Below are positions 16,002 through 24,489 of a stretch of 64,000 bases of DNA, piece by piece. A program made the position numbers and the translations under genes. Each line of letters begins with the position of its first letter. Within the stretch, counting starts at the first letter, position 1. Origin of the DNA: an uncultured Pseudanabaenaceae cyanobacterium (GTDB taxonomy: Bacteria; Cyanobacteriota; Cyanobacteriia; PCC-9006; JAAUQQ01); assembly GCA_938002085.1 (NCBI GenBank), contig CALLAT010000112.1, positions 1 through 64,000 on the forward strand. Reading direction: 5' to 3'. The notes below the pieces were generated by a model, which was given only the letters and a program-made list of their open reading frames with translations, was not told the origin of the DNA and did no database searches.

Positions 16002-16877
16002 ATGGATTCGAGCTTTCTGACTACGTTTTTGCTGCCATTCTCCCTATTTGTCATCATCCTGGGGATGGGGTTGGGACTCACCGTTAACGACTTCAAGCAA
16101 ATATTGATTGAGCCCAAGGCCGTTCTCCTGGGGCTGCTAGCTCAATTGGTGATGGTTCCCATAGTGGGTTTTGCCATGGCTTCCATCTTTCCGATTTCCC
16201 CTGAATTAGCGGTGGGCGTTGTGTTGGTTTCTGCCTGTCCTGGTGGAGCAACTTCTAATCTCCTCACGTATTTAGCAAAAGGAAATGTCGCATTGTCGGT
16301 GACTCTCACTGCGTTTAGCAGTTTGGTCACTGTTTTTACGATTCCTCTGATTGTCAACTTTGCCCTGCAAATCTTCCTGGAAGAAGGAACAGATCTAAGG
16401 CTACCTTTCTTGAAAACAGTGGTGCGGCTATCAACGATTGTGATTTTGCCACTGATTATCGGCATGGTGATGCGGTCTGTAACACCTGCCTTGGCTGCGA
16501 CCATCGAGAAAAGTGTGAAGTGGTTCTCGATCACGTTCATCACGTTATTGGTGGTGCTGCTGATTGCTCAGGAATGGGAAACGCTCCAGCTTTATATTGT
16601 CTCGCTGAGTGGAGTTACGATCTCGCTTAGTGTTGTGACGATGGCATTAGGGTTTTTCATTGCAACTCTTGCCAAGCTGGATATCCCCAGTACCCGCTCG
16701 ATCACGATTGAAGTGGGCATTCAAAGTACCAGTTTGGCATGGACCGTTGCCAGCTTGCCCAGCTTGTTGAATCGGCCAACGATGGCGGTGCCAGCATTGG
16801 TTTACGGCTTGCTGATGTTTGGTACAAGTGCAGGATTTATTGCCCTTGCTAGGCGGCAACCATTGGTGAGGAATTGA
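16002..16877 (+). CDS. Bile acid:sodium symporter (BASS) family transporter
   Basis: A 291-residue integral membrane protein with eight to ten hydrophobic segments. It has the family signature SACPGGATSNLLTYLAKGNVALSV in two parts (about 78-101) and EVGIQSTSLAWT near residue 236. The family couples sodium to uptake or export of organic anions (pyruvate, pantoate, glycolate and others); substrate cannot be read from sequence. It starts 134 bp after the wHTH-AAA regulator, which might control it, but no shared operator is evident. It is convergent with an ACT-domain gene 18 bp away. Confidence 0.88.
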   Translation: MDSSFLTTFLLPFSLFVIILGMGLGLTVNDFKQILIEPKAVLLGLLAQLVMVPIVGFAMASIFPISPELAVGVVLVSACPGGATSNLLTYLAKGNVALSVTLTAFSSLVTVFTIPLIVNFALQIFLEEGTDLRLPFLKTVVRLSTIVILPLIIGMVMRSVTPALAATIEKSVKWFSITFITLLVVLLIAQEWETLQLYIVSLSGVTISLSVVTMALGFFIATLAKLDIPSTRSITIEVGIQSTSLAWTVASLPSLLNRPTMAVPALVYGLLMFGTSAGFIALARRQPLVRN

Positions 16878-16895
16878 TCACGTTTTGTCGGAGTT

Positions 16896-17273
16896 TCAAA
16901 TCAGTTGATAACCGGCTTGGTTGAGTGCAAGACTCGCAGTGCCTAGGGTTGCTTGCTGCACGAGTAAGTAGTCGGTGTCATAAGTGGAGACGGCGAAGAT
17001 GCTCACGTCAGCTTCAGCGAGGACGGTGGCGAGCTTAGCGAGGATGCCGGTGAGGCTGAAGTCGAGGGGGCCGAGGACTTTGAGGCAGCGCCAGTGGGCT
17101 TCTGTTTTGGGCGCATCAATGGCAATTTTGCTGGGGCAAACGATGGAGAGCTCGTCGTCGGTTTTGGCGAGAAAGTAGAGGACGCTTGTGAAGACAGTGG
17201 TGGGGATAGCTTGGTCCGAGCTAAGGCGGTGGATGCTGTATTCGCCGGGGAGAATTTGGATTGTAAGGGGCAT
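16896..17273 (-). CDS. ACT-domain protein
   Basis: A 125-residue protein resembling small two-ACT amino-acid-sensing proteins. An N-terminal ACT-like half (MPLTIQILPGEYSIHRL, then TVFTSVLYFLAKTDDELSIVCP) is followed by a second half with LGPLDFSLTGILAKLATVLAEADVSIFAVSTYDTDYLLV, a clear ACT pattern. No catalytic domain is fused. It probably binds a small ligand such as an amino acid; targets are unknown. It sits 25 bp upstream (in the + direction) of the glycosyltransferase stop, and its ATG directs it away from that gene's start. Confidence 0.8.
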   Translation of the reverse strand: MPLTIQILPGEYSIHRLSSDQAIPTTVFTSVLYFLAKTDDELSIVCPSKIAIDAPKTEAHWRCLKVLGPLDFSLTGILAKLATVLAEADVSIFAVSTYDTDYLLVQQATLGTASLALNQAGYQLI

Positions 17274-17298
17274 GGCTAACGTGAGAACAAGCTGTAGC

Positions 17299-19557
17299 TT
17301 AGCCCCGAGAACCGGTCAGAGGATATAGCCGCCATAAGGATGTTAGCAATGCCCAAGCGGTTCGATATTCCGGCACTTTGACATCGGGCCATTGCCCTGG
17401 CTGACAAAACAGCCCTTCGATTAAGGTGCGATAGGGATTGAGCGGAACTTGATTAAATTGAAGCCCCACTTGAACGGTTCGGTCCGGGGTTTTGCGTCCC
17501 CAGCGTAGATCGGCTGGAATTTGAAGGGCTGGCCAGCAGGGCTGGGTGGTGATGTCTTGGGGGATCTGGGCGGGAATGAGCAGTTGGCAACCTTCACCGG
17601 ACTGGGGGAAACCACTCTCGGGCAGTTTGAGATAGAGATGGGCTCCGGCCTCGGAGAGGTTTAAGGTTTGTCCTTTGGCAACCCAGTTACCAATTTTGAG
17701 GCTACAGCTGAGGGACTGGTTAAAGCGAGGATGCCGCCGTTGGGGCACGTCGATCGCGGCCAATATCGCAGCCCCAATCATGATGGCGTTGTAGAGCGTC
17801 CATGAACCGTTAATCCAGACCGTTTCGAGTCCCATGGCTTTCCAGGGGGCGTTAACGGCATATTCCCCCAGGGCAAATCCCATGAGGCCCAAGATGAATA
17901 GCAAGGGCAGGATCAATCCCCAGTTGGGCCGAAGCTGCTGGCCGTTGTCTAACCCTTTGGGTGTGACCTTAAAGCCTTGGCCGAAGGGATTGGTGAGGGC
18001 TTGGAAGACCATGCGGGCCATGGGGACGCAGAGCATGACTTCGTACACATCGGACCAGAAGAGCGATCGCCAGCCCTGGGTTAACCAAGAAAACGACAGC
18101 AAATTGTAGATATAGAGCGGTAGGAAAAAGTACAGCACCTCCTCAAAGCTGGCCTTGATGGGCATTAGCTCAAACAGGATGCAAAAGGGGGGCAAGATCA
18201 GAAAAATGAGCCGGGGGACAGCATTAATCCAATAGAGGAAGCTCATGCTGTGGTAGAAGCGCTGGCCCCAATTGAGTCCCGGTGTGGTTAAGGGATTGGG
18301 ATTGCAAAAGAGCAATTGCAAGGTGCCTCGGCCCCAGCGGAGGCGCTGGTTTGCATAGCTACTGGTGTCTTCGGCGGACATGCCTGCGGATAGGGGCTCG
18401 TTGAGGTATTTGATCTCATAGCCCAGGGCCTGGAGCCGGATGGAGGTGAACATGTCCTCGGCGATGCTATCTGTGGGAATGCCACCAATGTCATCGAGGG
18501 CGCTACGGCGAATGACAAAGCAACTGCCGCAGCAGATGACGGCGTTGAAGGCATCGCGGCTGGGCTGGAGGTAGCGGAAAAAATAATTCTGTTCGTTGTT
18601 GACGACGCCCTGGAGGCCCAGGTTTGCGGTGATGGGGTCGTCGTTAAAGAAGTTCTGGGGGGTCTGAATGAGGGCAACTTGGAGGGATTGGAAAAAGCCC
18701 ACGGTGCGCTGGAGAAAGTTGGCGCTGGGAACGTAGTCGGCGTCGAAGACGGCTAGGAGTTCGCCTTGTAGGGAGGGCAGGGCGTGGTTGATATTGCCCG
18801 CTTTTGCATGGTCATTGTTGGGGCGATCGCGATAGCCACAACCCAGCTCCTGGGCCAGGGCACGAATCTCAGGTCTGCGCTGGTCGTCGAGTAAATAAAC
18901 CTTTTTATTGTCGTAATCAATGGCCTGACAGCCCACCACGGTTCGCCGCAGGATATCGGTGGGTTCGTTGTAGGTGGGGATGATGACATCCACGCTCGGC
19001 TGGTAGATCTTGGTGATTACGGCATGGGCGCAAATATCGGCCTCGTTGGAGCGCTCGACGCGGAAAATGTTGAGCAGGTTGCTGCCCAGGGCTGAGATCG
19101 CACAAATGCCTTCTGCCAGGACGAGCAGAAGGCAAAAAACAGTGCTGAGTGGAGCGTCAAAGTTGAGCGTGTAGCCCAGGCGCCAAAACCAGTAGCGCAG
19201 CATTAGGGCAACGCCCACAAGGGTGAAGAGGGTACGGGTGAAGCTCGTTGGTTTGGGCTGGAGGATCTTGAAGCAGAGAAGGCTTACTGCTGCTATCAAG
19301 CTGGGCAGCAGTAACGCCTGGAGGGAGTTGGCGGGGGTCGTGGGTTTCCAGCGTTGCCATTGGTGGACCAGGCTGGCTTGCCAAGACTGGAAGCTGCCGG
19401 ATGGAAAGGGCGAGAGCTGGGTGATGCTCTGAATCAGGTGGCTGGGGAGGTTGTGTTTGAGCAGGACGAGGAGCGTTGCGATCGCCGCCGCACCAAAGAG
19501 GCATCGTTCCAACCGTTGCCAAATTGATTTAGCAGAACCCATAGAACGCCTGGCCAT
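17299..19557 (-). CDS. Cellulose-synthase-like family 2 glycosyltransferase with PilZ domain
   Basis: A 752-residue membrane glycosyltransferase of the BcsA/CesA type. Hydrophobic helices occupy about 20-160. The GT2 core has YNEPTD (196-201), DDQRRPE (224-230), the DAD motif (272-274), AED (366-368) and QRLRW (404-408), the full D-D-D-QxxRW set for processive beta-glycan synthesis. More helices follow (430-600). The C-terminal PilZ domain carries RxxxR (R607-R611) and NLSEAG (633-638), so activation by cyclic di-GMP is expected. A HlyD-type adaptor gene lies directly upstream on the same strand (150-bp gap). A cellulose-like product is likely but not proven. Confidence 0.9.
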   Translation of the reverse strand: MARRSMGSAKSIWQRLERCLFGAAAIATLLVLLKHNLPSHLIQSITQLSPFPSGSFQSWQASLVHQWQRWKPTTPANSLQALLLPSLIAAVSLLCFKILQPKPTSFTRTLFTLVGVALMLRYWFWRLGYTLNFDAPLSTVFCLLLVLAEGICAISALGSNLLNIFRVERSNEADICAHAVITKIYQPSVDVIIPTYNEPTDILRRTVVGCQAIDYDNKKVYLLDDQRRPEIRALAQELGCGYRDRPNNDHAKAGNINHALPSLQGELLAVFDADYVPSANFLQRTVGFFQSLQVALIQTPQNFFNDDPITANLGLQGVVNNEQNYFFRYLQPSRDAFNAVICCGSCFVIRRSALDDIGGIPTDSIAEDMFTSIRLQALGYEIKYLNEPLSAGMSAEDTSSYANQRLRWGRGTLQLLFCNPNPLTTPGLNWGQRFYHSMSFLYWINAVPRLIFLILPPFCILFELMPIKASFEEVLYFFLPLYIYNLLSFSWLTQGWRSLFWSDVYEVMLCVPMARMVFQALTNPFGQGFKVTPKGLDNGQQLRPNWGLILPLLFILGLMGFALGEYAVNAPWKAMGLETVWINGSWTLYNAIMIGAAILAAIDVPQRRHPRFNQSLSCSLKIGNWVAKGQTLNLSEAGAHLYLKLPESGFPQSGEGCQLLIPAQIPQDITTQPCWPALQIPADLRWGRKTPDRTVQVGLQFNQVPLNPYRTLIEGLFCQPGQWPDVKVPEYRTAWALLTSLWRLYPLTGSRG

Positions 19558-19707
19558 TTAGATGTGTATACAGAAAAGATGGAGACTGACCTAGATTGAG
19601 TTATCCCCAGGGCTAAGGCCTAAATCCGTGTAGAAATAAAATCAATGAGCGCTAGCGATTGGGGTTGGCTGAGCAATCGCGGCTAATTTGCCCAGGCTCA
19701 GGAGACC

Positions 19708-21150
19708 TTATTGACCCTTCGCTGGGGAGGCTTGCCAGGACACAGTGGTCTTTTCGCCTTGGAGTCGCTGTTCCAAGAGTGACATTGGCAGGAACTGTCG
19801 CCAGCCTTGCTGGGCCATAGCTTCTTCCGCCGGGGCTTTCTCAAAGGCCACCTCGACGCTTTGCCCCACGCCGCAGAACTGAGCAGACTGGGCTGCACTG
19901 GGTGTTTCGGCCAAAGCAATTTTCACCGCCACCTCCTTGCGCAGCTGCTCGGGGGGTGGCACAGCCACATCATTGCCCACGGTTAAGCGGCCTACTCCAG
20001 CCCGTACCGAACGAATGGTTCCCTGGAGGGCTTGCTCCCGATGACCCAGGAGTTTGACCTGGGCCGGTGCTCCAATTTCTAAAGCTTGAATCTCCTTTTC
20101 TGAGACGAAGGCTTCCACCCAGGCGTTGTTGCAGTCGAGCACTTGGAGAACAGGTTCATTGGCATCCACATGGCTTGTGCCGCCCTGGATATCGTTGGAC
20201 CAAACAACGCCAGCGATGGGAGTTTGAATGGGAGCAGTTTGATGCAGATTCAGTTGCTGTTCCAACTCAAACTGTTCTCGCTGAGCCTGTTGAATTTGGG
20301 TCAGGATGTTGGACTCTTCGAGGTTGAGATCGGCAATTTCGGCTTCAATCGCCTGGGCTCGCAGCTCAGCTTCTTGGGCTTGGCCACCGGCTTGGAGCTG
20401 GATGCCTTGTTGGGCTGCGACCTGTTCGGCTTGGGCTTGCTGGAGGCGATTGTTGGCGGCGGTTTCGGCGAGCTTGGCCTGGCTGTAGCGATCGCCTGCT
20501 TGTTCTGCGGTGGTGATGGGGATGACGTTGGTTTCGGCTAGGCCGATGAGGCGATCGTAGTCCCGCAGTGCTGAGGCTGTGGCTTGTTGAGCCTGGGCGA
20601 CTTCCCCCTGGGCTTGGGCAATCCGCTGTCCGTCGTATTGAAACACGACCTGCTGCTGTTGGCTTTGCTCTTGGCGGACTTGAGCCAGGCGGATTTGGCG
20701 CACGCTTTGTTTTTGGCGCAGGGTGGTCAGCTGAGTTTGGGCCAATTGCTGGCGAGTGGTGATGGCTTGGCGTTGTAGTTCGAGCTGGGGGTTGCGGCGG
20801 TTCTCGACGCTGCCGAGGACTTGTCCTGCCGCTAGGTTTTCTCCTGGCTCGATATCTGCTAGCTGGAGTTGCCCGTCAATGGGCGCTTTAATGGCGGTGA
20901 TGGAGGCGTTGATAAACCCTTTGTGGGTCGTCAGGGTTTGCTGTTCCCGCATCAGGTAAGAGGTCGCTGCAATGAGGATGCTGCTGGCGATCGCCATTCT
21001 CAGCCCCATAAATACGATTTGCCGAATATTGGATTGGGCAGAGGAGGGCTGTTGGGTTGTGGCAGCTGCCTGGGTGGGGACAGGCTGGCGCTCTAATGGG
21101 GGGATGGGGTTGGCGATCGTCTCGCTGGGCTTGAGCTGAGTCTTTTGCAC
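19708..21150 (-). CDS. HlyD/membrane-fusion-type adaptor
   Basis: 480 residues with one N-terminal membrane helix (about 47-67; IRQIVFMGLRMAIASSILIAATSYL in two parts). A biotinyl-lipoyl-like half follows (APIDGQLQLADIEPGENLAAGQVLG), then a long Gln/Ala-rich coiled coil (about 120-300) and the second lipoyl and barrel part (APIQTPIAGVVWSNDIQGGTSHVDANEPVLQVLD). This is the topology of periplasmic adaptors. In Thermosynechococcus a HlyD-like protein and a TolC-like channel were proposed to export cellulose with the synthase, so a role in glycan secretion with the neighbouring gene is plausible. No TolC gene is in the window. Confidence 0.85.
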   Translation of the reverse strand: MQKTQLKPSETIANPIPPLERQPVPTQAAATTQQPSSAQSNIRQIVFMGLRMAIASSILIAATSYLMREQQTLTTHKGFINASITAIKAPIDGQLQLADIEPGENLAAGQVLGSVENRRNPQLELQRQAITTRQQLAQTQLTTLRQKQSVRQIRLAQVRQEQSQQQQVVFQYDGQRIAQAQGEVAQAQQATASALRDYDRLIGLAETNVIPITTAEQAGDRYSQAKLAETAANNRLQQAQAEQVAAQQGIQLQAGGQAQEAELRAQAIEAEIADLNLEESNILTQIQQAQREQFELEQQLNLHQTAPIQTPIAGVVWSNDIQGGTSHVDANEPVLQVLDCNNAWVEAFVSEKEIQALEIGAPAQVKLLGHREQALQGTIRSVRAGVGRLTVGNDVAVPPPEQLRKEVAVKIALAETPSAAQSAQFCGVGQSVEVAFEKAPAEEAMAQQGWRQFLPMSLLEQRLQGEKTTVSWQASPAKGQ

Positions 21151-21703
21151 AGGGAAGTCAATAAGAAGGAGCTGGGTTCAACGGCATCAATCGTGATGAA
21201 TCAATGCGAGTTGATTGCCACAGGGCTGTGATAGAGGAGCGGTGTTGAGAGCATGAGGCTCGCACCTGACGGGAGCTCAACTATTGCCGGGGGCTGACCT
21301 TGATTTATTAATCATAGGTAGCAAAAAGTCACTTTGAGTAAAGAACCGTTCAAGATTTCTGTGAAGGTTAATTGAGGCAAAGCTCTGCAATAGCGTGGTT
21401 AAGCTGCCTGTTGCCTGAGAAATATGGGGGTGAGGATGAGGTCTCACTTGTCCTAAGCCTTCCGTGATCTTACGTGCGCTGATTCGCGGGAATTTAGGTT
21501 GGTTGGGGAATTGTCGGTTGACGTTTGGAGTGATGGAGCTTGTTGGGTGAGTCTCATTTGGGTCGTGCCAGCAAAGATGCTGATGTGGGCAGCCAGCGGT
21601 GAGCTCAGTCGCGGAGGCATGGACTGATGTTTGGAAGAAGGTTAAGTAGTTGTGCAGGCTAAAATAAAGTTAGAGCAGCGCTGCCCTGTCTGGGGCTGGA
21701 ATA
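21151..21703. other. 550-bp gap between the adaptor gene and the Rpn-family gene
   Basis: Divergent intergenic region. I see no RNA gene, no strong hairpin and no convincing reading frame. It must hold the promoters of both flanking genes. Confidence 0.5.
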
Positions 21704-22645
21704 ATGGCTTTTCCCTTGCAAGACAAATACATTAATCTGCTGACAGATTTTGGCTTTAAGCGGGTTTTTGGTACAGAGCCCCAGAAGCATTTGCTGATTG
21801 ATTTCCTCAATACGCTGTTGCCTACGGAGCATCAAATTGAGGATGTCTCGTTTCGCAATAGCGAGAATGTGGGCAATACGCTGACGGATCGGAAGGCAAT
21901 TTTTGATATCTATTGCCAGGGAAGTGATGGAGATCGCTTCATCGTGGAGCTGCAAAAAGCCAAGCAGAATTTCTTTAAGGACAGAAGCCTATACTACGCA
22001 ACGTTTCCGATTCAAGAGCAGGCTTTGAAAGGGGAGTGGAATTACAAGCTGGCCCCGGTCTATGCGATGGGGATTTTAGATTTTGTCTTTGATGACCACA
22101 AGGACTCTGAAACTTTTGTCCATGAGGTGGAGCTGAAAGATCAGCATTGCGCGGTCTTTTACGACAAGCTCAAATTTATTTACATTGAGCTGCCGAAGTT
22201 TACCAAAACGGTTGAGCAGCTCGATTCCCATTTTGACAAGTGGATGTTTGTCTTGAAGAATTTGGCGGAGTTGAGCAATCGCCCCCAATCCCTCCAAGAC
22301 CAAGTCTTCAATGATTTATTTGAGGTGGCGGAAATTGCCAATTTTTCCCTGGCTGAGCAGGAGAGTTATCAGAGCAGTCTGAAGTATTATCGCGATCTCA
22401 ATAATGTGGTGGATACCTCTCGCCAGGAGGGGATAGAGGAGGGAAGGGAAGAAGAAAGAGCTAGATTTTTGGAGCGGCAAAGACCTCTGGTGCTGCGGCT
22501 GTTGGCTAGAACGTTAGGTGAGATTCCCTTGGCACTGCAAGGGCAGGTGGGCCAGCTTTCTATTGAGCAGCTAGAGGCGTTGAATGAGGCGCTGCTGGAT
22601 TTTGAGGGCGTGGATGATTTGAAGGCTTGGCTGGCGCAGAGTTGA
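21704..22645 (+). CDS. Rpn-family PD-(D/E)XK nuclease/transposase-like protein with DUF4351 tail
   Basis: 313 residues. The N-terminus KYINLLTDFGFKRVFGTE is the signature of the Rpn/PDDEXK_2 family. Candidate nuclease residues are Asp68 (AIFDIYC) and Glu82-x-Gln (IVELQKAKQ). A charged linker (EEGREEERARF) leads to a C-terminal DUF4351 helical domain (RPLVLRLLARTLGEIPLAL to DDLKAWLAQS). Family members promote recombination through endonuclease activity or are mobile-element-associated; they are greatly expanded in cyanobacteria. It lies 42 bp upstream of a DUF4058 gene on the same strand. No terminal repeats are visible, so it is not an intact insertion sequence. Confidence 0.85.
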   Translation: MAFPLQDKYINLLTDFGFKRVFGTEPQKHLLIDFLNTLLPTEHQIEDVSFRNSENVGNTLTDRKAIFDIYCQGSDGDRFIVELQKAKQNFFKDRSLYYATFPIQEQALKGEWNYKLAPVYAMGILDFVFDDHKDSETFVHEVELKDQHCAVFYDKLKFIYIELPKFTKTVEQLDSHFDKWMFVLKNLAELSNRPQSLQDQVFNDLFEVAEIANFSLAEQESYQSSLKYYRDLNNVVDTSRQEGIEEGREEERARFLERQRPLVLRLLARTLGEIPLALQGQVGQLSIEQLEALNEALLDFEGVDDLKAWLAQS

Positions 22646-22687
22646 GGGTTGGTCTCTAGAATAGGAGTGATGCGTTGAGCAATTGCG

Positions 22688-23323
22688 ATGGCTTCCCGCC
22701 CGCCGTTTCCTGGCATGAATCCATTTTGGGAAGATGAGCGCTTTCTACCCGAGGTTCACCATTGGTTGCTTGTCAGCTTGGCGCGGATGCTGAATTCTCA
22801 AATTACACCCAAGTATCGTGCTGTGCTCATCGTGAATCAGCCTGTTGCGACGGGAGTTGCTGAGCGATCACTAGAAATTCGAGAGGTTTCTACTGGGCGG
22901 GTGGTGACTGCTGTGGAGCTGTTATCTCCAGCGAATAAGCGAAAGGGGGAGGGGCGTCAGCAATATTTAGCGAAGCGCCAGCGAATTCTCAATAGCACGG
23001 TGCATTTGGTTGAGATTGACTTGCTCAGGGCGGGGGAACCGATGCCGTCCGCTGGGGGAAGAAAGGCGGACTATCAAATTTTGGTGAGCCAGGTGAATGC
23101 TCGTCCAACAGCGGAACGTTATCCGTTTGACCTCCAAGAGGCCATTCCTCGCTTTTTGCTGCCTTTGGATGAGGGGGAGCAGGAGCCAGTGATTGATTTA
23201 GGGGAGTTGTTACAGCAAGTTTGTGATGAGACGGCTCTGGATTTAGCGATCAATTATCGAGAACAACCTGCGCCATCCCTCAGCGAATCAGATTTCACTT
23301 GGTTGAAATCTATTGTTGAGTAA
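22688..23323 (+). CDS. DUF4058 family protein with internal deletion
   Basis: 211 residues. It begins SRPPFPGMNPFWEDERFLPEVHHWLL and contains LEIREVSTGRVVTAVELLSPANKRKGEG in two parts, then HLVEIDLLRAGEPMP and a C-terminus typical of the cyanobacterial DUF4058 family. Relatives I know are about 250-270 residues. Here the passage from TPKYRAVL to NQPVATGVAERSLEIREV is short, and about 40-50 residues usually found there are missing in frame. The E-x-LSPxNK core resembles a PD-(D/E)XK motif, but activity is unproven. It may be a shortened, decaying copy. Confidence 0.78.
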   Translation: MASRPPFPGMNPFWEDERFLPEVHHWLLVSLARMLNSQITPKYRAVLIVNQPVATGVAERSLEIREVSTGRVVTAVELLSPANKRKGEGRQQYLAKRQRILNSTVHLVEIDLLRAGEPMPSAGGRKADYQILVSQVNARPTAERYPFDLQEAIPRFLLPLDEGEQEPVIDLGELLQQVCDETALDLAINYREQPAPSLSESDFTWLKSIVE

Positions 23324-23339
23324 TTTGAGCCAGAGTTGC

Positions 23340-23822
23340 TTAAGGATGGTTACTTTCTTCAAGCAACCATGACTCTAAAACTTTGACGATTTCGAGGCGA
23401 TCGCGAGAGCAAAACACTCGCTCAAATTCTCCCGTCGAAATGACAGGTGGATTCAAATTATAGGAAATTTTCGCATCACACCATTTTCGTTTAATTGTGC
23501 GTTTGGGCTGCTGAGGGAATTTCAGCGATTGACTACGACCTAGGCTCAAGACAAATTCACCATTTCTGTCTCCGATGGGTGCCCACTCAACAGCAATTGA
23601 CACTAGATTATCTTTTCGAGTCGCCCACCAAAGGTAAGAGCTAGAGAAGTAAAGGAAAAGAAAGTCGTCCCAGAGATCGCCTATCGGCTCAGATATCTGA
23701 GGTTCAAATCCCAGAGTTTCTATTGTGGCATCTGGATCAATTTCATAAAAGTTGTTCCATCTCAATGCCCAATCTGCTGGAATACGCAATGGCTGCAAAG
23801 GTGGATGCCTGACGTTGCTCAT
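23340..23822 (-). CDS. Uncharacterised 160-residue protein
   Basis: I do not recognise it. It is Trp/aromatic-rich (ADWALRWNNFYEID, LWDDFLFLYFSSSYLWWATRKDN) with a second half containing KRTIKRKWCDAKISYNLNPP. No signal peptide and no membrane helix of adequate length. It is convergent with the DUF4058 gene (16 bp between stops) and lies 34 bp downstream of a Uma2-family gene on the same strand. Function unknown. Confidence 0.6.
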   Translation of the reverse strand: MSNVRHPPLQPLRIPADWALRWNNFYEIDPDATIETLGFEPQISEPIGDLWDDFLFLYFSSSYLWWATRKDNLVSIAVEWAPIGDRNGEFVLSLGRSQSLKFPQQPKRTIKRKWCDAKISYNLNPPVISTGEFERVFCSRDRLEIVKVLESWLLEESNHP

Positions 23823-23856
23823 TCAAAATCGTGAAATTCTAGACTTTTGCATATGC

Positions 23857-24426
23857 TTAACTCCCAGAAAGGAGGCGATCCACATTCAATGCCAGCCCTT
23901 CAACAGCAGAGCTTTGAATCAACTCACCTTTTCCGTAAGTCTGCTCCTCGTACAACCCCTCATCCCAAGTCAGCACCGTCACCCGTTCAGCAGCCGGGTC
24001 AATAATCCAATACTCCGCAATGCCTCGTGCTGCGTATTCAGACCGCTTATAGCGATAATCCCGCTTCTCTTGCCCTGGACTCACAACCTCAACTACCAAC
24101 AGTGGCGGCGGCATCTCCGGCAAAATCGTCGAGCGCTTCGCCCCTTCCAGCGCTAACGCCCCGTCTTCAGACAACAACATCAAATCAGGGACGCGTACCG
24201 AAGCCCGAGAACCAATCACAACGATTTCTGTCTTCAGCGTCAAGCGTTCAGAAGCAATACCCAGCTGACTCAAATGAATCAGCAAAAGCATCGCAATGCG
24301 CCGATTAATCTCGCTTTCCGCTGGCATTGCAATCAGCTCCCCATTCTCCAACTCATAGCTAATTTCTGAACCATCGTCATAGTCCAAAAACTCCGCCAGC
24401 GTCATTCTCTGAGTTATAAGGGTCAT
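23857..24426 (-). CDS. Uma2 family (DUF820) restriction-endonuclease-fold protein
   Basis: 189 residues with the family landmarks MTLAEFLDYD, YELENGELIAMP, RVPDLMLLSED (Asp81), PPLLVVEVVSPGQEKRDYRYKRSEYAARGIAEYWIIDP (split here by Glu113 and Lys127) and VTVLTW. Asp81, Glu113 and Lys127 are the likely PD-(D/E)XK catalytic set. The family is highly expanded in cyanobacteria, mostly without assigned function. It lies upstream of the orphan at 23340 and downstream of prfC on the same strand. Confidence 0.9.
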   Translation of the reverse strand: MTLITQRMTLAEFLDYDDGSEISYELENGELIAMPAESEINRRIAMLLLIHLSQLGIASERLTLKTEIVVIGSRASVRVPDLMLLSEDGALALEGAKRSTILPEMPPPLLVVEVVSPGQEKRDYRYKRSEYAARGIAEYWIIDPAAERVTVLTWDEGLYEEQTYGKGELIQSSAVEGLALNVDRLLSGS

Positions 24427-24489
24427 GGCCTGAATGCCTAAAGCAACATCTCACTCAGCACTAGTTTCGATTTTAACGTTTCTGACTGG

